In this document: positions 26,300-34,087 of the stretch, in pieces
Numbering within the stretch: the first letter of the stretch is position 1
Layout: every line of letters begins with the position of its first letter
Notes under the pieces: generated by a model
What the model saw: only the letters and a program-made list of their open reading frames with translations
The model's database searches: none
What the model was told of the DNA's origin: nothing
From: Seonamhaeicola sp. ML3
GTDB taxonomy: Bacteria; Bacteroidota; Bacteroidia; Flavobacteriales; Flavobacteriaceae
Direction: 5' to 3'
Assembly: GCF_023273855.1 (NCBI RefSeq)
Contig: NZ_CP096884.1
Location: 1,798,001 to 1,862,000, forward strand
Length of the DNA stretch: 64,000 nucleotides
Program-made: the position numbers and the translations under genes

Positions 26300-27106
26300 A
26301 TGAACAGGCAACGCGGCGGGAAACCACAAGGAAAACGTTTTAACAAGAGTCAATCTAAGCCTAATGCAAAACTAAAAGCATCAGGAAACAAAGCCAACTC
26401 AAACGAAATCCGTCTAAACAAATACATAGCCAATTCTGGTATTTGCTCCCGTAGAGAAGCCGATGTTCATATTGCTACTGGTTTGGTTTCTGTAAACGGA
26501 AAAGTCATAACAGAAATGGGTTATAAAGTAAAGCCAGGAGACGAAGTACGTTACGATGGTTCCAGAATTAATCCAGAGCAGAAGGCTTATGTGCTTTTAA
26601 ACAAGCCTAAAGGATTTGCCACTACTACAAGCGAGGGTAAAGGACGTACCGTTATGGATTTGGTTGCTAATGCGACCTCTTCTCGTATAAAACCTATTGG
26701 TCGCTTAGGAAGAAATTCTAAAGGCTTGCTGTTGTTTACCAATGACAAAGAAATTGAAGACAAGTTTAAAAACTCTAAAAACGGCGTATCAAGGTTATTT
26801 CATATTGAATTAGATAAAAACCTGAAGTTAGAGGATTTAAAAAAGATTCAAAACGGATTTAAAGTTCAGGATAGACTTATTAATGTTGAGGAAATAAGTT
26901 ATATAGACGGCTCTTCTAAAAAGGAAATCGGACTTAAAATCAAAAATACGGGCAACACGATCATTAGAACCATTTTCGAACATTTTAATTACGATATTTT
27001 AAGTATAGATTGTGTAGCCATTGCTCATCTTACCAAAAAGGATATTCCACGTGGTCATTGGAAACACCTTTCTAAAGAAGAACTTAGCTTACTTAGGATG
27101 CTTTAG
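26300..27106 (+). CDS. RsuA/RluB-family pseudouridine synthase homologue lacking the catalytic Asp
   Basis: A 268-residue protein with a basic N-terminal tail (residues 1-40), an S4 RNA-binding domain (about 43-90: RLNKYIANSGICSRREAD) and an RsuA/RluB-type synthase domain ending in PRGHWKHLS. In active members the motif is GRLD-x-x-T-x-GLL with an essential Asp. Here it reads GRLGRNSKGLL, so the Asp is Gly137, coded GGA (not a single-base change from GAT/GAC). The conserved Tyr of the next motif is Phe167 (RLFHIEL). It may bind rRNA without modifying it. Start ATG 26300 is preferred to TTG 26282, which lies in the promoter box. It is a stand-alone gene. Confidence 0.85.
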   Translation: MNRQRGGKPQGKRFNKSQSKPNAKLKASGNKANSNEIRLNKYIANSGICSRREADVHIATGLVSVNGKVITEMGYKVKPGDEVRYDGSRINPEQKAYVLLNKPKGFATTTSEGKGRTVMDLVANATSSRIKPIGRLGRNSKGLLLFTNDKEIEDKFKNSKNGVSRLFHIELDKNLKLEDLKKIQNGFKVQDRLINVEEISYIDGSSKKEIGLKIKNTGNTIIRTIFEHFNYDILSIDCVAIAHLTKKDIPRGHWKHLSKEELSLLRML

Positions 27107-27327
27107 GAATTTATACTTTCAATTAAGTTATCGGTATGTTAATAGATGATTTTTAAAGTTAACCATTCCATAATCTTACCGTTTTATTTTTTGTATTTCA
27201 TTTGTATTGGTGTTTCAAGAGGCGCTGTAACCAGCTTTCTGTTACAGATAATATTTAATTTTTAAAAAATTATTTTTAACTTAACACTAAGTTTTAGTAT
27301 TTGTTTTAACCCCAAACCAAAAATAAA

Positions 27328-27606
27328 ATGATACGAAAAATTGTAGATTATCAAAAGTTGAATCAAGATATCTTGAATTTACTTGTTGAAAAATTTCCCG
27401 ATGGATACGACGACGATCATATAATTTCTTTTAGAAATGCTAAAAATGAAGTTATTGAGGCCGTTGAAGTTAAAACTACCGATACTATTTATCTGGTAAA
27501 AGTAGGAAAGCGTTTAGTACAGGCTATGCTAGATTTTGGAGAAGATAATGAATCTACAGCAGATACCGTACCCGCTCCTGAAACGAATTTCAACAACCTA
27601 GATTAA
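27328..27606 (+). CDS. Small acidic protein, unknown function
   Basis: A 92-residue acidic protein without signal peptide or membrane segment. The first 70 residues look folded (MIRKIVDYQKLNQDILNLLV, then VEAVEVKTTDTIYLVKVG-type strands); the tail is acidic and probably disordered. I do not recognise the family. It lies 23 bases before another small gene, so both may be co-transcribed. The 221-base spacer upstream is AT-rich and shows no clear consensus promoter. Confidence 0.6.
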   Translation: MIRKIVDYQKLNQDILNLLVEKFPDGYDDDHIISFRNAKNEVIEAVEVKTTDTIYLVKVGKRLVQAMLDFGEDNESTADTVPAPETNFNNLD

Positions 27607-27629
27607 TATACTTGATTCTTTAAAATTTA

Positions 27630-27872
27630 ATGAAAACAGCAGTGTTTAAGTCCTATCAAAATGGGTTTTTTACATTTTGGTTTGACAATGGAGATGAATT
27701 GGCCTTTGAGGAGGTGCATCCTAAAGCCTTGTATAAATATAACCTAAAGGAAGATGCTTCTTTAGTAGACCAAACCTTTAAGTTAACCTATTCTGAAATT
27801 TTTGATGATTTAGATAACTCGGTAATCTACAGAATAGACTCGCTTATGCGTTTAGATGCGACTTCTTTTTAA
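27630..27872 (+). CDS. Small conserved-looking protein, unknown function
   Basis: An 80-residue cytoplasmic protein with strand-rich start (FFTFWFDNGDELAFEEVHP) and no recognised motif. The pattern of aromatic and acidic residues suggests a small beta fold. It follows the 92-residue protein closely. Its 3' end overlaps the convergent glycosyltransferase gene by 29 bases. No function assigned. Confidence 0.6.
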   Translation: MKTAVFKSYQNGFFTFWFDNGDELAFEEVHPKALYKYNLKEDASLVDQTFKLTYSEIFDDLDNSVIYRIDSLMRLDATSF

Positions 27873-29301
27873 ATAGGTCGTAGAAGAATACACCATACAC
27901 TACAGTGTATTCTAGAGCAATGATAATGAGATTTTCAGATTTGTTGGCGTTCCCAATTTGCATGTAGGCCAAGTAGCTTAAGATGATAACGAAGCTCCAG
28001 ACTAAAGGGAACTTGTAATTGGTAAAGATTGACAAGATTAACAATGTTGCTACGTACCAAGGGTGTACTGTGGTAGCTGTAAAATAATAGAAACTCAAAG
28101 CCAATAACATGGCAGTAATAAGTTGTGGAAGGGTTTTGTTATCCCTAAAGAAAGTTAAAATAAGCACAAAAAGAACCACCAACAGCGGAATAACTTTACC
28201 TATAACCGCTATTTCATTATAGCCTCTAAAGGTGTAGCCTACTGCTCTGGCTATATAGTATAAGCTAGCGTTAAACTCAAAATTCTTAAACCAAAGCCCA
28301 ACCGTTTCGGCATAGTTAGATATAAACTGCATAGAAAAGAAAGGCGCAAACAATAAAAGTGTAACGCCACCAACAATGCCATAAAAACCAATCAACCTTG
28401 TCATTCCTGCGAAGGCAGGAATCCATTTTTCGTCAATGCGAGAAGCTTGCGACGTGGCAATCTCCTCCTCAGATATAGGTTGCTTCACCACGTCCGTAAT
28501 GACGTTATTTTTTATAAACAATTGAAACACCAAAGGCAAAAATATCAACGGAATTAATTTAGTAGAAATTGATAGTGCCAAAACTACAGCACTCCATTGC
28601 CATTTGCCTTTTTGTAATAAGTACAAACTCCAAATTAAAAAGAAAATCATTACGCCTTCGAAATGAAGATTGCCTGTAAGTTCAATAATGATAAACGGAT
28701 TTAAAATGTACCAAAAGATACTGTAAACAGGTAGCTTAAGACTCTGTAATAGCTTTTTCCCAAAGTAAAAGGTGCCGAAATCGGCAGCGATAATAATAAG
28801 ACGCAAACCAATAACCGAACTTAAAATACTTTGTCCTGGCATAAGATTTGCCAACACAAAACAAAGCTGATTAACAGGTGGGTAGTTGGTGTAATGGCCC
28901 GCATTGAGTTTACCCATACCCGCATAAAGTTCTTGAGCATAAGTAACGGGGAGTTCTCCTTTTACTATAAAACTTTCTACAGTATATAAATAAGGGTTTA
29001 GGCCCTCTAAAATCATACGGCCATCCCAAATAAAACGGTAAAAGTCTTGGGAAAGGTTTGGTATGGCTAAAATCAATAATACTCGGAATATAAACGATAT
29101 ATAAGTTAATAGCTTGAAATTTTCGGCATAACGTTTAATCAGCCAGTAGAAAATACCAAATAAGCCAGTGTAGAGAGAAACTAGCTTTAGGTAGTCTGTG
29201 CGTTCTAAATTATATGCAAAAGCAATATAAAGTAAGCAACTTAGCAATGCTAATAAAATTGGTGTTTTATAAAGTTTTAATAAGGCTGGGTTGAGTTGCA
29301 T
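27844..29301 (-). CDS. GT-C type membrane glycosyltransferase (mannosyltransferase-like)
   Basis: A 485-residue integral membrane protein with about twelve hydrophobic segments. The early loop SQDFYRFIWDGRMILEGLNP resembles GT-C polyprenyl-phosphate-dependent mannosyltransferases, with the Asp of SQDFYR as the probable catalytic or metal residue. It would transfer a sugar from a lipid carrier outside the inner membrane. Residues about 266-301, between two membrane helices, are encoded by two repeat elements (WIPAFAGMT is the translated hairpin repeat); this stretch is probably not part of the ancestral protein. It is a single gene, convergent with the 80-residue protein gene. The exact sugar and acceptor are unknown. 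Confidence 0.75.
   Translation of the reverse strand: MQLNPALLKLYKTPILLALLSCLLYIAFAYNLERTDYLKLVSLYTGLFGIFYWLIKRYAENFKLLTYISFIFRVLLILAIPNLSQDFYRFIWDGRMILEGLNPYLYTVESFIVKGELPVTYAQELYAGMGKLNAGHYTNYPPVNQLCFVLANLMPGQSILSSVIGLRLIIIAADFGTFYFGKKLLQSLKLPVYSIFWYILNPFIIIELTGNLHFEGVMIFFLIWSLYLLQKGKWQWSAVVLALSISTKLIPLIFLPLVFQLFIKNNVITDVVKQPISEEEIATSQASRIDEKWIPAFAGMTRLIGFYGIVGGVTLLLFAPFFSMQFISNYAETVGLWFKNFEFNASLYYIARAVGYTFRGYNEIAVIGKVIPLLVVLFVLILTFFRDNKTLPQLITAMLLALSFYYFTATTVHPWYVATLLILSIFTNYKFPLVWSFVIILSYLAYMQIGNANKSENLIIIALEYTVVYGVFFYDLFKKKSHLNA
28400..28424. repeat. Hairpin repeat (GTCATTCCTGCGA type) within the GT-C gene
   Basis: ATTCCTGC (28403-28410) and GCAGGAAT (28415-28422) form a perfect 8-bp stem around GAAG. 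On the gene's strand it encodes WIPAFAGMT, the tell-tale translation of this common dispersed repeat. A degenerate copy with the same layout is at 29330-29351, just upstream of the same gene. Confidence 0.75.
28431..28504. repeat. CGTCATTACG...AGATTGCCAC...CGCAATGACG repeat within the GT-C gene
   Basis: On the minus strand it opens CGTCATTACG, has AGATTGCCAC in the middle and ends TCTCGCATTGACG, so the ends are inverted copies. The same three blocks in the same order occur in the intergenic repeat at 61204-61286. Here the element is wholly inside a gene and read in frame as VITDVVKQPISEEEIATSQA plus RID. Confidence 0.7.
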
Positions 29302-29329
29302 AGACCAAATATAGTGTTATTGTATTTTA

Positions 29330-29351
29330 TTTCAGCAGAAGCTGGAATCTC
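29330..29351. repeat. Degenerate hairpin repeat
   Basis: TTTCAGCAGAAGCTGGAATCT can fold as TTCAGC/GCTGGAA around AGAA. It has the same layout as the repeat at 28400 (stem, GAA-type loop, GGAATCC/T). It lies 29 bases upstream of the GT-C start. The remainder of the 174-base spacer holds only the promoter-like boxes listed next. Confidence 0.4.
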
Positions 29352-29393
29352 TACTTTTGTTTGTTGTTGTAGCTATAAACATTAAAAACTTAC

Positions 29394-29425
29394 TTTGTTG
29401 TTGTAGAAATTTTCAGCTACTTTCG
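29394..29425 (+). promoter_or_regulatory. Candidate promoter (TTTG-N20-TACTTTCG)
   Basis: TTTG at 29394-29397 and TACTTTCG at 29418-29425 (one mismatch to TAnnTTTG) are 20 bases apart, close to the Bacteroidota -33/-7 layout. The next gene starts at 29476. A perfect TACTTTTG at 29352-29359 is an alternative box farther upstream. Confidence 0.35.
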
Positions 29426-29475
29426 TTTAACCCATTTAAATAATAATACTTGATATAGTTATATTAAATTAAGAA

Positions 29476-29952
29476 ATGAATATTTTTCCAACCAAAGAAC
29501 AAAAATTTAAGCTATTAGGTAACCAGAAGGAGACAATAAGCCGATTGAATCGCAGAACAGAAAAATCTGAAAATTTAACCTCACAATTTACTGAGAAATC
29601 ATTTCGTGGAATCGTGAATGGGACCGATTTTAAAATAATCTCATCAATAATTGGAAAAGGAGCTTTTTGTGTAATGACTGGGAAAATTAATTCTGATAGT
29701 GGTGTTGTAAAAGTAGAAATTCACAAAGTTTTTAAAATTTTATTGGGTGTTTTTATGTTTCTTCCAATATTCGGATTGGTAGCAATGGTTTGGAGTAAAG
29801 CTCAGGAATTTTCACCTATCTTGATTGTGGTTATGGTTGGGCAGATTTTAATAATTAGATTTGTTTTCATCAGTCTTGCTTTTAAACTTATATCTAAAGA
29901 TAGTTTGAATAGGTTGCAAGATGTCTTAGATTTTGAATGGATAGAAAACTAA
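29476..29952 (+). CDS. Small membrane protein, unknown function
   Basis: A 158-residue protein. Residues 1-85 are soluble (basic, then FRGIVNGTDFKIISSIIGKG-like strands) and about 87-140 form two membrane helices (FKILLGVFMFLPIFGLVAMV and PILIVVMVGQILIIRFVFI). The C-terminal tail is cytoplasmic-like. I do not recognise the family. It is a single gene with its own promoter-like sequence, and ends before a bidirectional terminator shared with the minus-strand group. Confidence 0.6.
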   Translation: MNIFPTKEQKFKLLGNQKETISRLNRRTEKSENLTSQFTEKSFRGIVNGTDFKIISSIIGKGAFCVMTGKINSDSGVVKVEIHKVFKILLGVFMFLPIFGLVAMVWSKAQEFSPILIVVMVGQILIIRFVFISLAFKLISKDSLNRLQDVLDFEWIEN

Positions 29953-30091
29953 GCGCAATTGTGTTGAATTTCATTTAAGGTGGATTCGGCTCAATTTGAA
30001 CTAATCTCTGCAAAAATAGTAACATAGAGGTTTGTGTCTTAATACATAAGATTGGTTAATTAAAAAAGCATTTCTGTAAAATCATAAAAAA

Positions 30092-30114
30092 AGCACCTTG
30101 TTGGTGCTCTTTTT
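30092..30114. terminator. Bidirectional intrinsic terminator
   Basis: AGCACC-TTGTT-GGTGCT, followed by CTTTTT on the plus strand and preceded by a run of seven A (T-tract on the minus strand). It sits between the convergent genes ending at 29952 and 30139, so it can serve both. Confidence 0.75.
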
Positions 30115-30138
30115 AGCATACGTATCAAAATCCAAGGT

Positions 30139-30969
30139 TTAATTAACATCCCAAACCCCAGTTTTTGCAGTTTCGGTTACGTATTCCGAAAAATCTTTGG
30201 CTTTTCTTTTTAATACTTGCTCTACATCATGCTTAACAGTGCTATTGTTAGGATTGACAAGAACATTAGAAAATAAATATTCAATAAGCCATACATAATC
30301 ATCGGGTACGTTTTCCTGTTTTAAAAAGCCAATATAGTCTTCTAAAGAAACCGGCGTGAATTGTATATCTCTTTTTGTAGCTTTTGCAATCTCTTGAATG
30401 ACCTCTTCAAAAGTTAGTAGCCTAGGACCGGTAATCTCATAGATTTGTCCATTATGCTCGTCGTGTAAAAGCGCTTCTGTAACCACATCGGCAATATCAG
30501 AAGTGTCCACATAAGGCACTTTGGCTTCTGGGCTAGGTAAATACACATGGCCACTTAAGATAGGATCTAAAAAGAAACTCTCGCTAAAGTTTTGATTAAA
30601 CCAACTGGCTCTGATAATAGTGTAATCTATACCAGAGTTTATAACCACCTGTTCACAAGCTTCGGCCTCGGTTTCACCTTTACCTGAAAGCAATGCCAAT
30701 TTACTAACGCCTTTAGCCTTAGCTAGTTTTGTTAGGTGTTCTATGGCCTGTAAAGCGCCAGGAACAGCCAAATCGGGTTGAAAAGTAATATAAACACGAT
30801 CTATATCTTCGAGGGCTTCTGCCCAAGTACTGGTGTCTTGCCAATCGAATTTTGGCGTGGAGTTTCTGGAACCAATGGATACGTTTAGTCCAAGTTCTTT
30901 AAGGTTGTTAACGACTTTACGTCCTGTTTTACCGGTACCACCGATAACTAAATAATTGTGTGAATTCAT
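30139..30969 (-). CDS. NmrA/atypical SDR family NAD(P)-binding protein
   Basis: A 276-residue Rossmann protein with the nucleotide motif GGTGKTGRKV at residues 9-18. Later blocks IIRASWFNQNFSESFF and VDTSDIADV are typical of the NmrA-like/quinone reductase branch of atypical short-chain dehydrogenases. The substrate is unknown; relatives reduce quinones or act as redox sensors. It is last in a minus-strand group with a DUF1772 membrane protein, a frameshifted membrane protein and an AraC regulator; 17 bases separate it from the DUF1772 gene. Confidence 0.85.
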   Translation of the reverse strand: MNSHNYLVIGGTGKTGRKVVNNLKELGLNVSIGSRNSTPKFDWQDTSTWAEALEDIDRVYITFQPDLAVPGALQAIEHLTKLAKAKGVSKLALLSGKGETEAEACEQVVINSGIDYTIIRASWFNQNFSESFFLDPILSGHVYLPSPEAKVPYVDTSDIADVVTEALLHDEHNGQIYEITGPRLLTFEEVIQEIAKATKRDIQFTPVSLEDYIGFLKQENVPDDYVWLIEYLFSNVLVNPNNSTVKHDVEQVLKRKAKDFSEYVTETAKTGVWDVN

Positions 30970-30986
30970 AACTGTTGTTTTTATAA

Positions 30987-31493
30987 TTAATTAAGATTTT
31001 TACTGTATAATATTATGCTGAATAGCAGCAAAGCAAAAGAGATACAAGAACTCAAGGTTCTTATGAAATGGAAGCTGTTCCATTTATTTTCAAATTTTAA
31101 CCTCAGAATGGTCAAGTCTTCTTTAGAGATAGATTCTAAATGGGTTTTGTCTAACATCTCGTTTAAAGGAACATTTCCGAATATGGTAACTAGTGTAAGA
31201 CCAATAATGTAGAGTACGGCTGCAACTGAGACTATCCAAAAAATGGAATTAGAGCCACTTTTTAGAAAAAATGCGTTGTAAACATGCAATACGGAAGGTC
31301 CCATAAACACCAATAAAAAAGTGGGGTTAATAATGACTCTGTTCATTTGTTGAAAGGCTTTTAGGTATTCAAGGTCATTTAAGTTGCCAATACCCGGGGT
31401 GATAGCGTTTGCCCAAGTAAAACAAAGGCCAGCAGTAAGGCCTGTCAAAAAAGTACAAACCACAAGGATTATTAGATTAACTGATGAATACAT
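30987..31493 (-). CDS. DUF1772 (anthrone oxygenase-like) membrane protein
   Basis: A 168-residue protein with four membrane helices (about 5-28, 56-72, 83-105, 144-164). The pattern GLCFTWANAITPGIG with later MNRVIINPTF matches DUF1772, related to anthrone oxygenase. Such genes commonly sit with NmrA-like reductases and AraC regulators, as here. Its start lies inside the restored reading frame of the upstream membrane protein (17-base overlap), which supports operon coupling. Activity unproven. Confidence 0.8.
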   Translation of the reverse strand: MYSSVNLIILVVCTFLTGLTAGLCFTWANAITPGIGNLNDLEYLKAFQQMNRVIINPTFLLVFMGPSVLHVYNAFFLKSGSNSIFWIVSVAAVLYIIGLTLVTIFGNVPLNEMLDKTHLESISKEDLTILRLKFENKWNSFHFIRTLSSCISFALLLFSIILYSKNLN

Positions 31494-31871
31494 GTCTTTT
31501 TTGTTCTAAGTGACCTGAAATAGTAGCTACAACGAGAAATTCTAGGGCAATAAGCCAAAAAGAATAATCGAGGAAAAAGTCTGAATAGCCCAAGCCAATG
31601 GTTTCATAAGAAATGGAACGGTAAATAAAGCATCTAAGCAACCGAGGGTTAGAAACATAATTACGGCAACCATAAAGGGTTTTACATTGGTAGGTTTCTT
31701 GTAATACAATTTAGTTCCTACAATAGCCAGAGGAATAAGTACAATGGCCAGTACGAGATTAGATTGCAAATCGAGATTGTTTAGTGCCGGGATATAATAG
31801 GAAAGTGAAAATGCAGTAACACCCAAAATCCAAATACCAGCGGCGATAAAAATGGCTCTTATTGTTTTCAT
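31477..31871 (-). pseudogene. Four-helix membrane protein (DUF5367-like) with apparent frameshift
   Basis: The intact frame from ATG 31871 stops at 31542 after 109 residues, ending IQTFSSIILFGLLP. If one shifts frame near 31583 the reading continues for some 35 codons (DFFLDYSFWLIALEFLVVAT, then a polar tail) to a TAA at 31477-31479. This is a convincing fourth helix and tail, as expected for DUF5367-type small membrane proteins. The shift could be a lost base or a 5-bp duplication (TTGGC-TTGGG) at 31586-31600. Either the gene is inactivated by a recent mutation, the short form is functional, or there is a sequencing error. It belongs to the AraC-linked group. Function unknown. Confidence 0.6.
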
Positions 31872-31966
31872 TGGTCATAGTTTTAATGATTAATATGACG
31901 CAAATCTAGAGCCTAATTACCGGTGTGATTAGTTCGAAATGGAGTATGATTTGTTCAAAAAGGAGC

Positions 31967-32821
31967 TTACTTTATTTGACTGGGTCTGTAGCCAAACTTT
32001 TTGACAAAAGCATTTGAAAAAGAGCTTAGGCTGTCGTAGCCCACATGCCATGCCGCTTCTTGTACGGTTGCCTTTTCGTTTCGTATTAAATTATTTGCAA
32101 CTTCTAACCTTTGGTTCTGTAGATATTTAAATACGGGTACACCAAATAGGTTTTTAAAGTCTTTTTTTAAGGCGTAGGTATTGAGCCCTATTTGTCTAGA
32201 GAGTTCGGATAGTGAAGGTGGGTTGTCGATATTTTCCAAAAGGATTTTCTTTACCAATTGGAGTTTGTCTTGTTCTTTGGCTTTTAGTTTTTCGTTTTCT
32301 GAAGATGCGATATGACCAAAAAAATGAGAAAGTAATACGGTCATTTGGCTTCTAAAAAACATCATTTTGGTTTTGCCATGGTATTTGTTTTTAAAAACCT
32401 GTTGGACAATATTGCTCATTTCTGGCGGCATGAAAAACCTAGGACCTTCAACATAGGCATCGCTAGGGTTAACTAATTCATTTAAAAAGTTAGCAAATAT
32501 TTCGCCTTCACCATTTGGGAGTTTTTCCAAGTTTTTAAGCGCGGTAACTACCACAATACATTGTAAAGGTCGGTTTGCGGTAACTTTATGTGTGAATTTT
32601 ACGTTTTCGTCTGCATAGAATGATAGTACGAGCCCTTTTGTATGGCTGTAGGGTGCTTGTTTGTCTGCATAGTCCACAGATACTTCAACATTTCCTGATC
32701 CATAAAAAGCCACACCTATAGAGGGTTCCTCGAAGGAACATGAGTCCACCATGGGTTCGGTTGAAGTACAGGTTTCTACCAAGATGGTAAAATCGTTTAT
32801 ATCGATGTGGTCTCTGGTCAA
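31967..32821 (-). CDS. AraC-family transcriptional regulator
   Basis: A 284-residue regulator. The C-terminal 100 residues have two helix-turn-helix motifs of the AraC/XylS type (PSLSELSRQIGLNTYALKKD, then VQEAAWHVGYDSLSSFSNAF with FGYRPSQI). The N-terminal 170 residues are an effector/dimer domain without recognised motif. It lies 95 bases upstream of the membrane-protein/DUF1772/NmrA genes in the same orientation and likely controls them. The inducer is unknown. Confidence 0.9.
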   Translation of the reverse strand: MTRDHIDINDFTILVETCTSTEPMVDSCSFEEPSIGVAFYGSGNVEVSVDYADKQAPYSHTKGLVLSFYADENVKFTHKVTANRPLQCIVVVTALKNLEKLPNGEGEIFANFLNELVNPSDAYVEGPRFFMPPEMSNIVQQVFKNKYHGKTKMMFFRSQMTVLLSHFFGHIASSENEKLKAKEQDKLQLVKKILLENIDNPPSLSELSRQIGLNTYALKKDFKNLFGVPVFKYLQNQRLEVANNLIRNEKATVQEAAWHVGYDSLSSFSNAFVKKFGYRPSQIK

Positions 32822-32877
32822 GATAACAGATTTATGAATCTATAAAGTTACGAATTCCTTTTCTTAGTTTTATCCAC

Positions 32878-32905
32878 AAAAAAAGAGCACTGTTAGAGTG
32901 CTCTT
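32878..32905 (-). terminator. Intrinsic terminator after leuB
   Basis: AAGAGCACT-GTTAG-AGTGCTCTT is a 9-bp stem. Read on the minus strand it is followed by a T-run (TTTTTTTGTGG), 53 bases after the leuB stop. It should end the leuAB transcript. Confidence 0.75.
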
Positions 32906-32957
32906 CTTAATTCGGACGTCTGTAGTTTAATTGTATTTTGGCGACTAACTCAAATAA

Positions 32958-34070
32958 TTAAATGATGGTAGACTGTCCTAAATGTATATTTGTAAAATTT
33001 AAATTCGTCTCGTCTGGGTTATTTATAAAATCCTCGATAAAATCACCAACCTTACTAGTGCTAATATTATCATATTTTGTGTTCAAGTCTGGCGTGGTAA
33101 TGTGTAGCTTTAACGATTTGTCTACACCTTCTCTTATCAAAGCAGCCTCGTCATATAAACCAAAATGGTCTAATAACATTGCAGCACTTAAAATAGAGGC
33201 AATGGGATTGGCAATACCTTTATTCTTAGCTTTTGTATAAGCGCCATGTATTGGCTCGAACATAGCATGTTTGTCGCCAATAGATGCCGAAGCTAACAAA
33301 CCAATTGATCCAACTATAACACTGGCCTCTTCAGATAGGATGTCACCAAACATATTTTCGGTTAAAATCACATCGAATTGACGCGGATTAATAATAAGTT
33401 CCATGGCAGCATTATCGATGTACATACAATCGTAAGTAATATCGGGATAGTCTTTGGCTATTTCATTAACAACAGTGCGCCAAAGTTTGGAACTAGCCAA
33501 AACATTAGCTTTATCTACAAGTGTTAACTTACGCTTTCTGCCTTGTGCGGCTTTAAAAGCTAAATGGGTAATACGTTCTATTTCAGAACGGCGATAGGTG
33601 CAAATATCTGAAGCTTCATCATTATCAAAATGCTTTTCACCAAAATAAATACCGCTGGCCAGTTCTCTATAAATTAAAATATTAGTACCCTTAATCTGCT
33701 TGATTTTAAGTGAGGACTTATTTAGTAAATCTTCATAAGCAATTACGGGTCTAATATTGGTATAAAGGTCAAAGGTTTTTCTAAGTCCTAAAAGTCCTTG
33801 TTCTGGACGAACAGTTGCCGAGGGGTCGTTATCGTATTTGGTATCACCTATAGCGCCAAACAAAATAGCATCTGCGTTTTCGCAAATGCTAATGGTTTCT
33901 TTTGGTAAGGGCTCACCAGTTTTATCCATAGCACTGGCGCCTACTAAAGCTGTTTCGAAAGTAAAGACATGGTTAAACTCCATAGCAATGGCCTTCAAAA
34001 CCTTGACGGCCTGCGCGGTAACCTCTGGTCCTATACCGTCACCCGGTAAAACAGCTATATTTAGTTTCAT
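32958..34070 (-). CDS. leuB: 3-isopropylmalate dehydrogenase
   Basis: Oxidises and decarboxylates 3-isopropylmalate in leucine synthesis (NAD, Mg-dependent). The 370-residue sequence has GDGIGPEVTAQA at residues 10-21, LLGLRKTFDLYTNIRPV with the substrate-binding arginines, ELASGIYFGE, and the metal-binding Asp cluster around DNAAMELI and MFGDILSEEASV. Full length, cytoplasmic. It follows leuA by 17 bases in the same operon and is followed by a terminator. leuC and leuD are not in the window. Confidence 0.95.
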   Translation of the reverse strand: MKLNIAVLPGDGIGPEVTAQAVKVLKAIAMEFNHVFTFETALVGASAMDKTGEPLPKETISICENADAILFGAIGDTKYDNDPSATVRPEQGLLGLRKTFDLYTNIRPVIAYEDLLNKSSLKIKQIKGTNILIYRELASGIYFGEKHFDNDEASDICTYRRSEIERITHLAFKAAQGRKRKLTLVDKANVLASSKLWRTVVNEIAKDYPDITYDCMYIDNAAMELIINPRQFDVILTENMFGDILSEEASVIVGSIGLLASASIGDKHAMFEPIHGAYTKAKNKGIANPIASILSAAMLLDHFGLYDEAALIREGVDKSLKLHITTPDLNTKYDNISTSKVGDFIEDFINNPDETNLNFTNIHLGQSTII

Positions 34071-34087
34071 CCCTCAAATATATTTAA

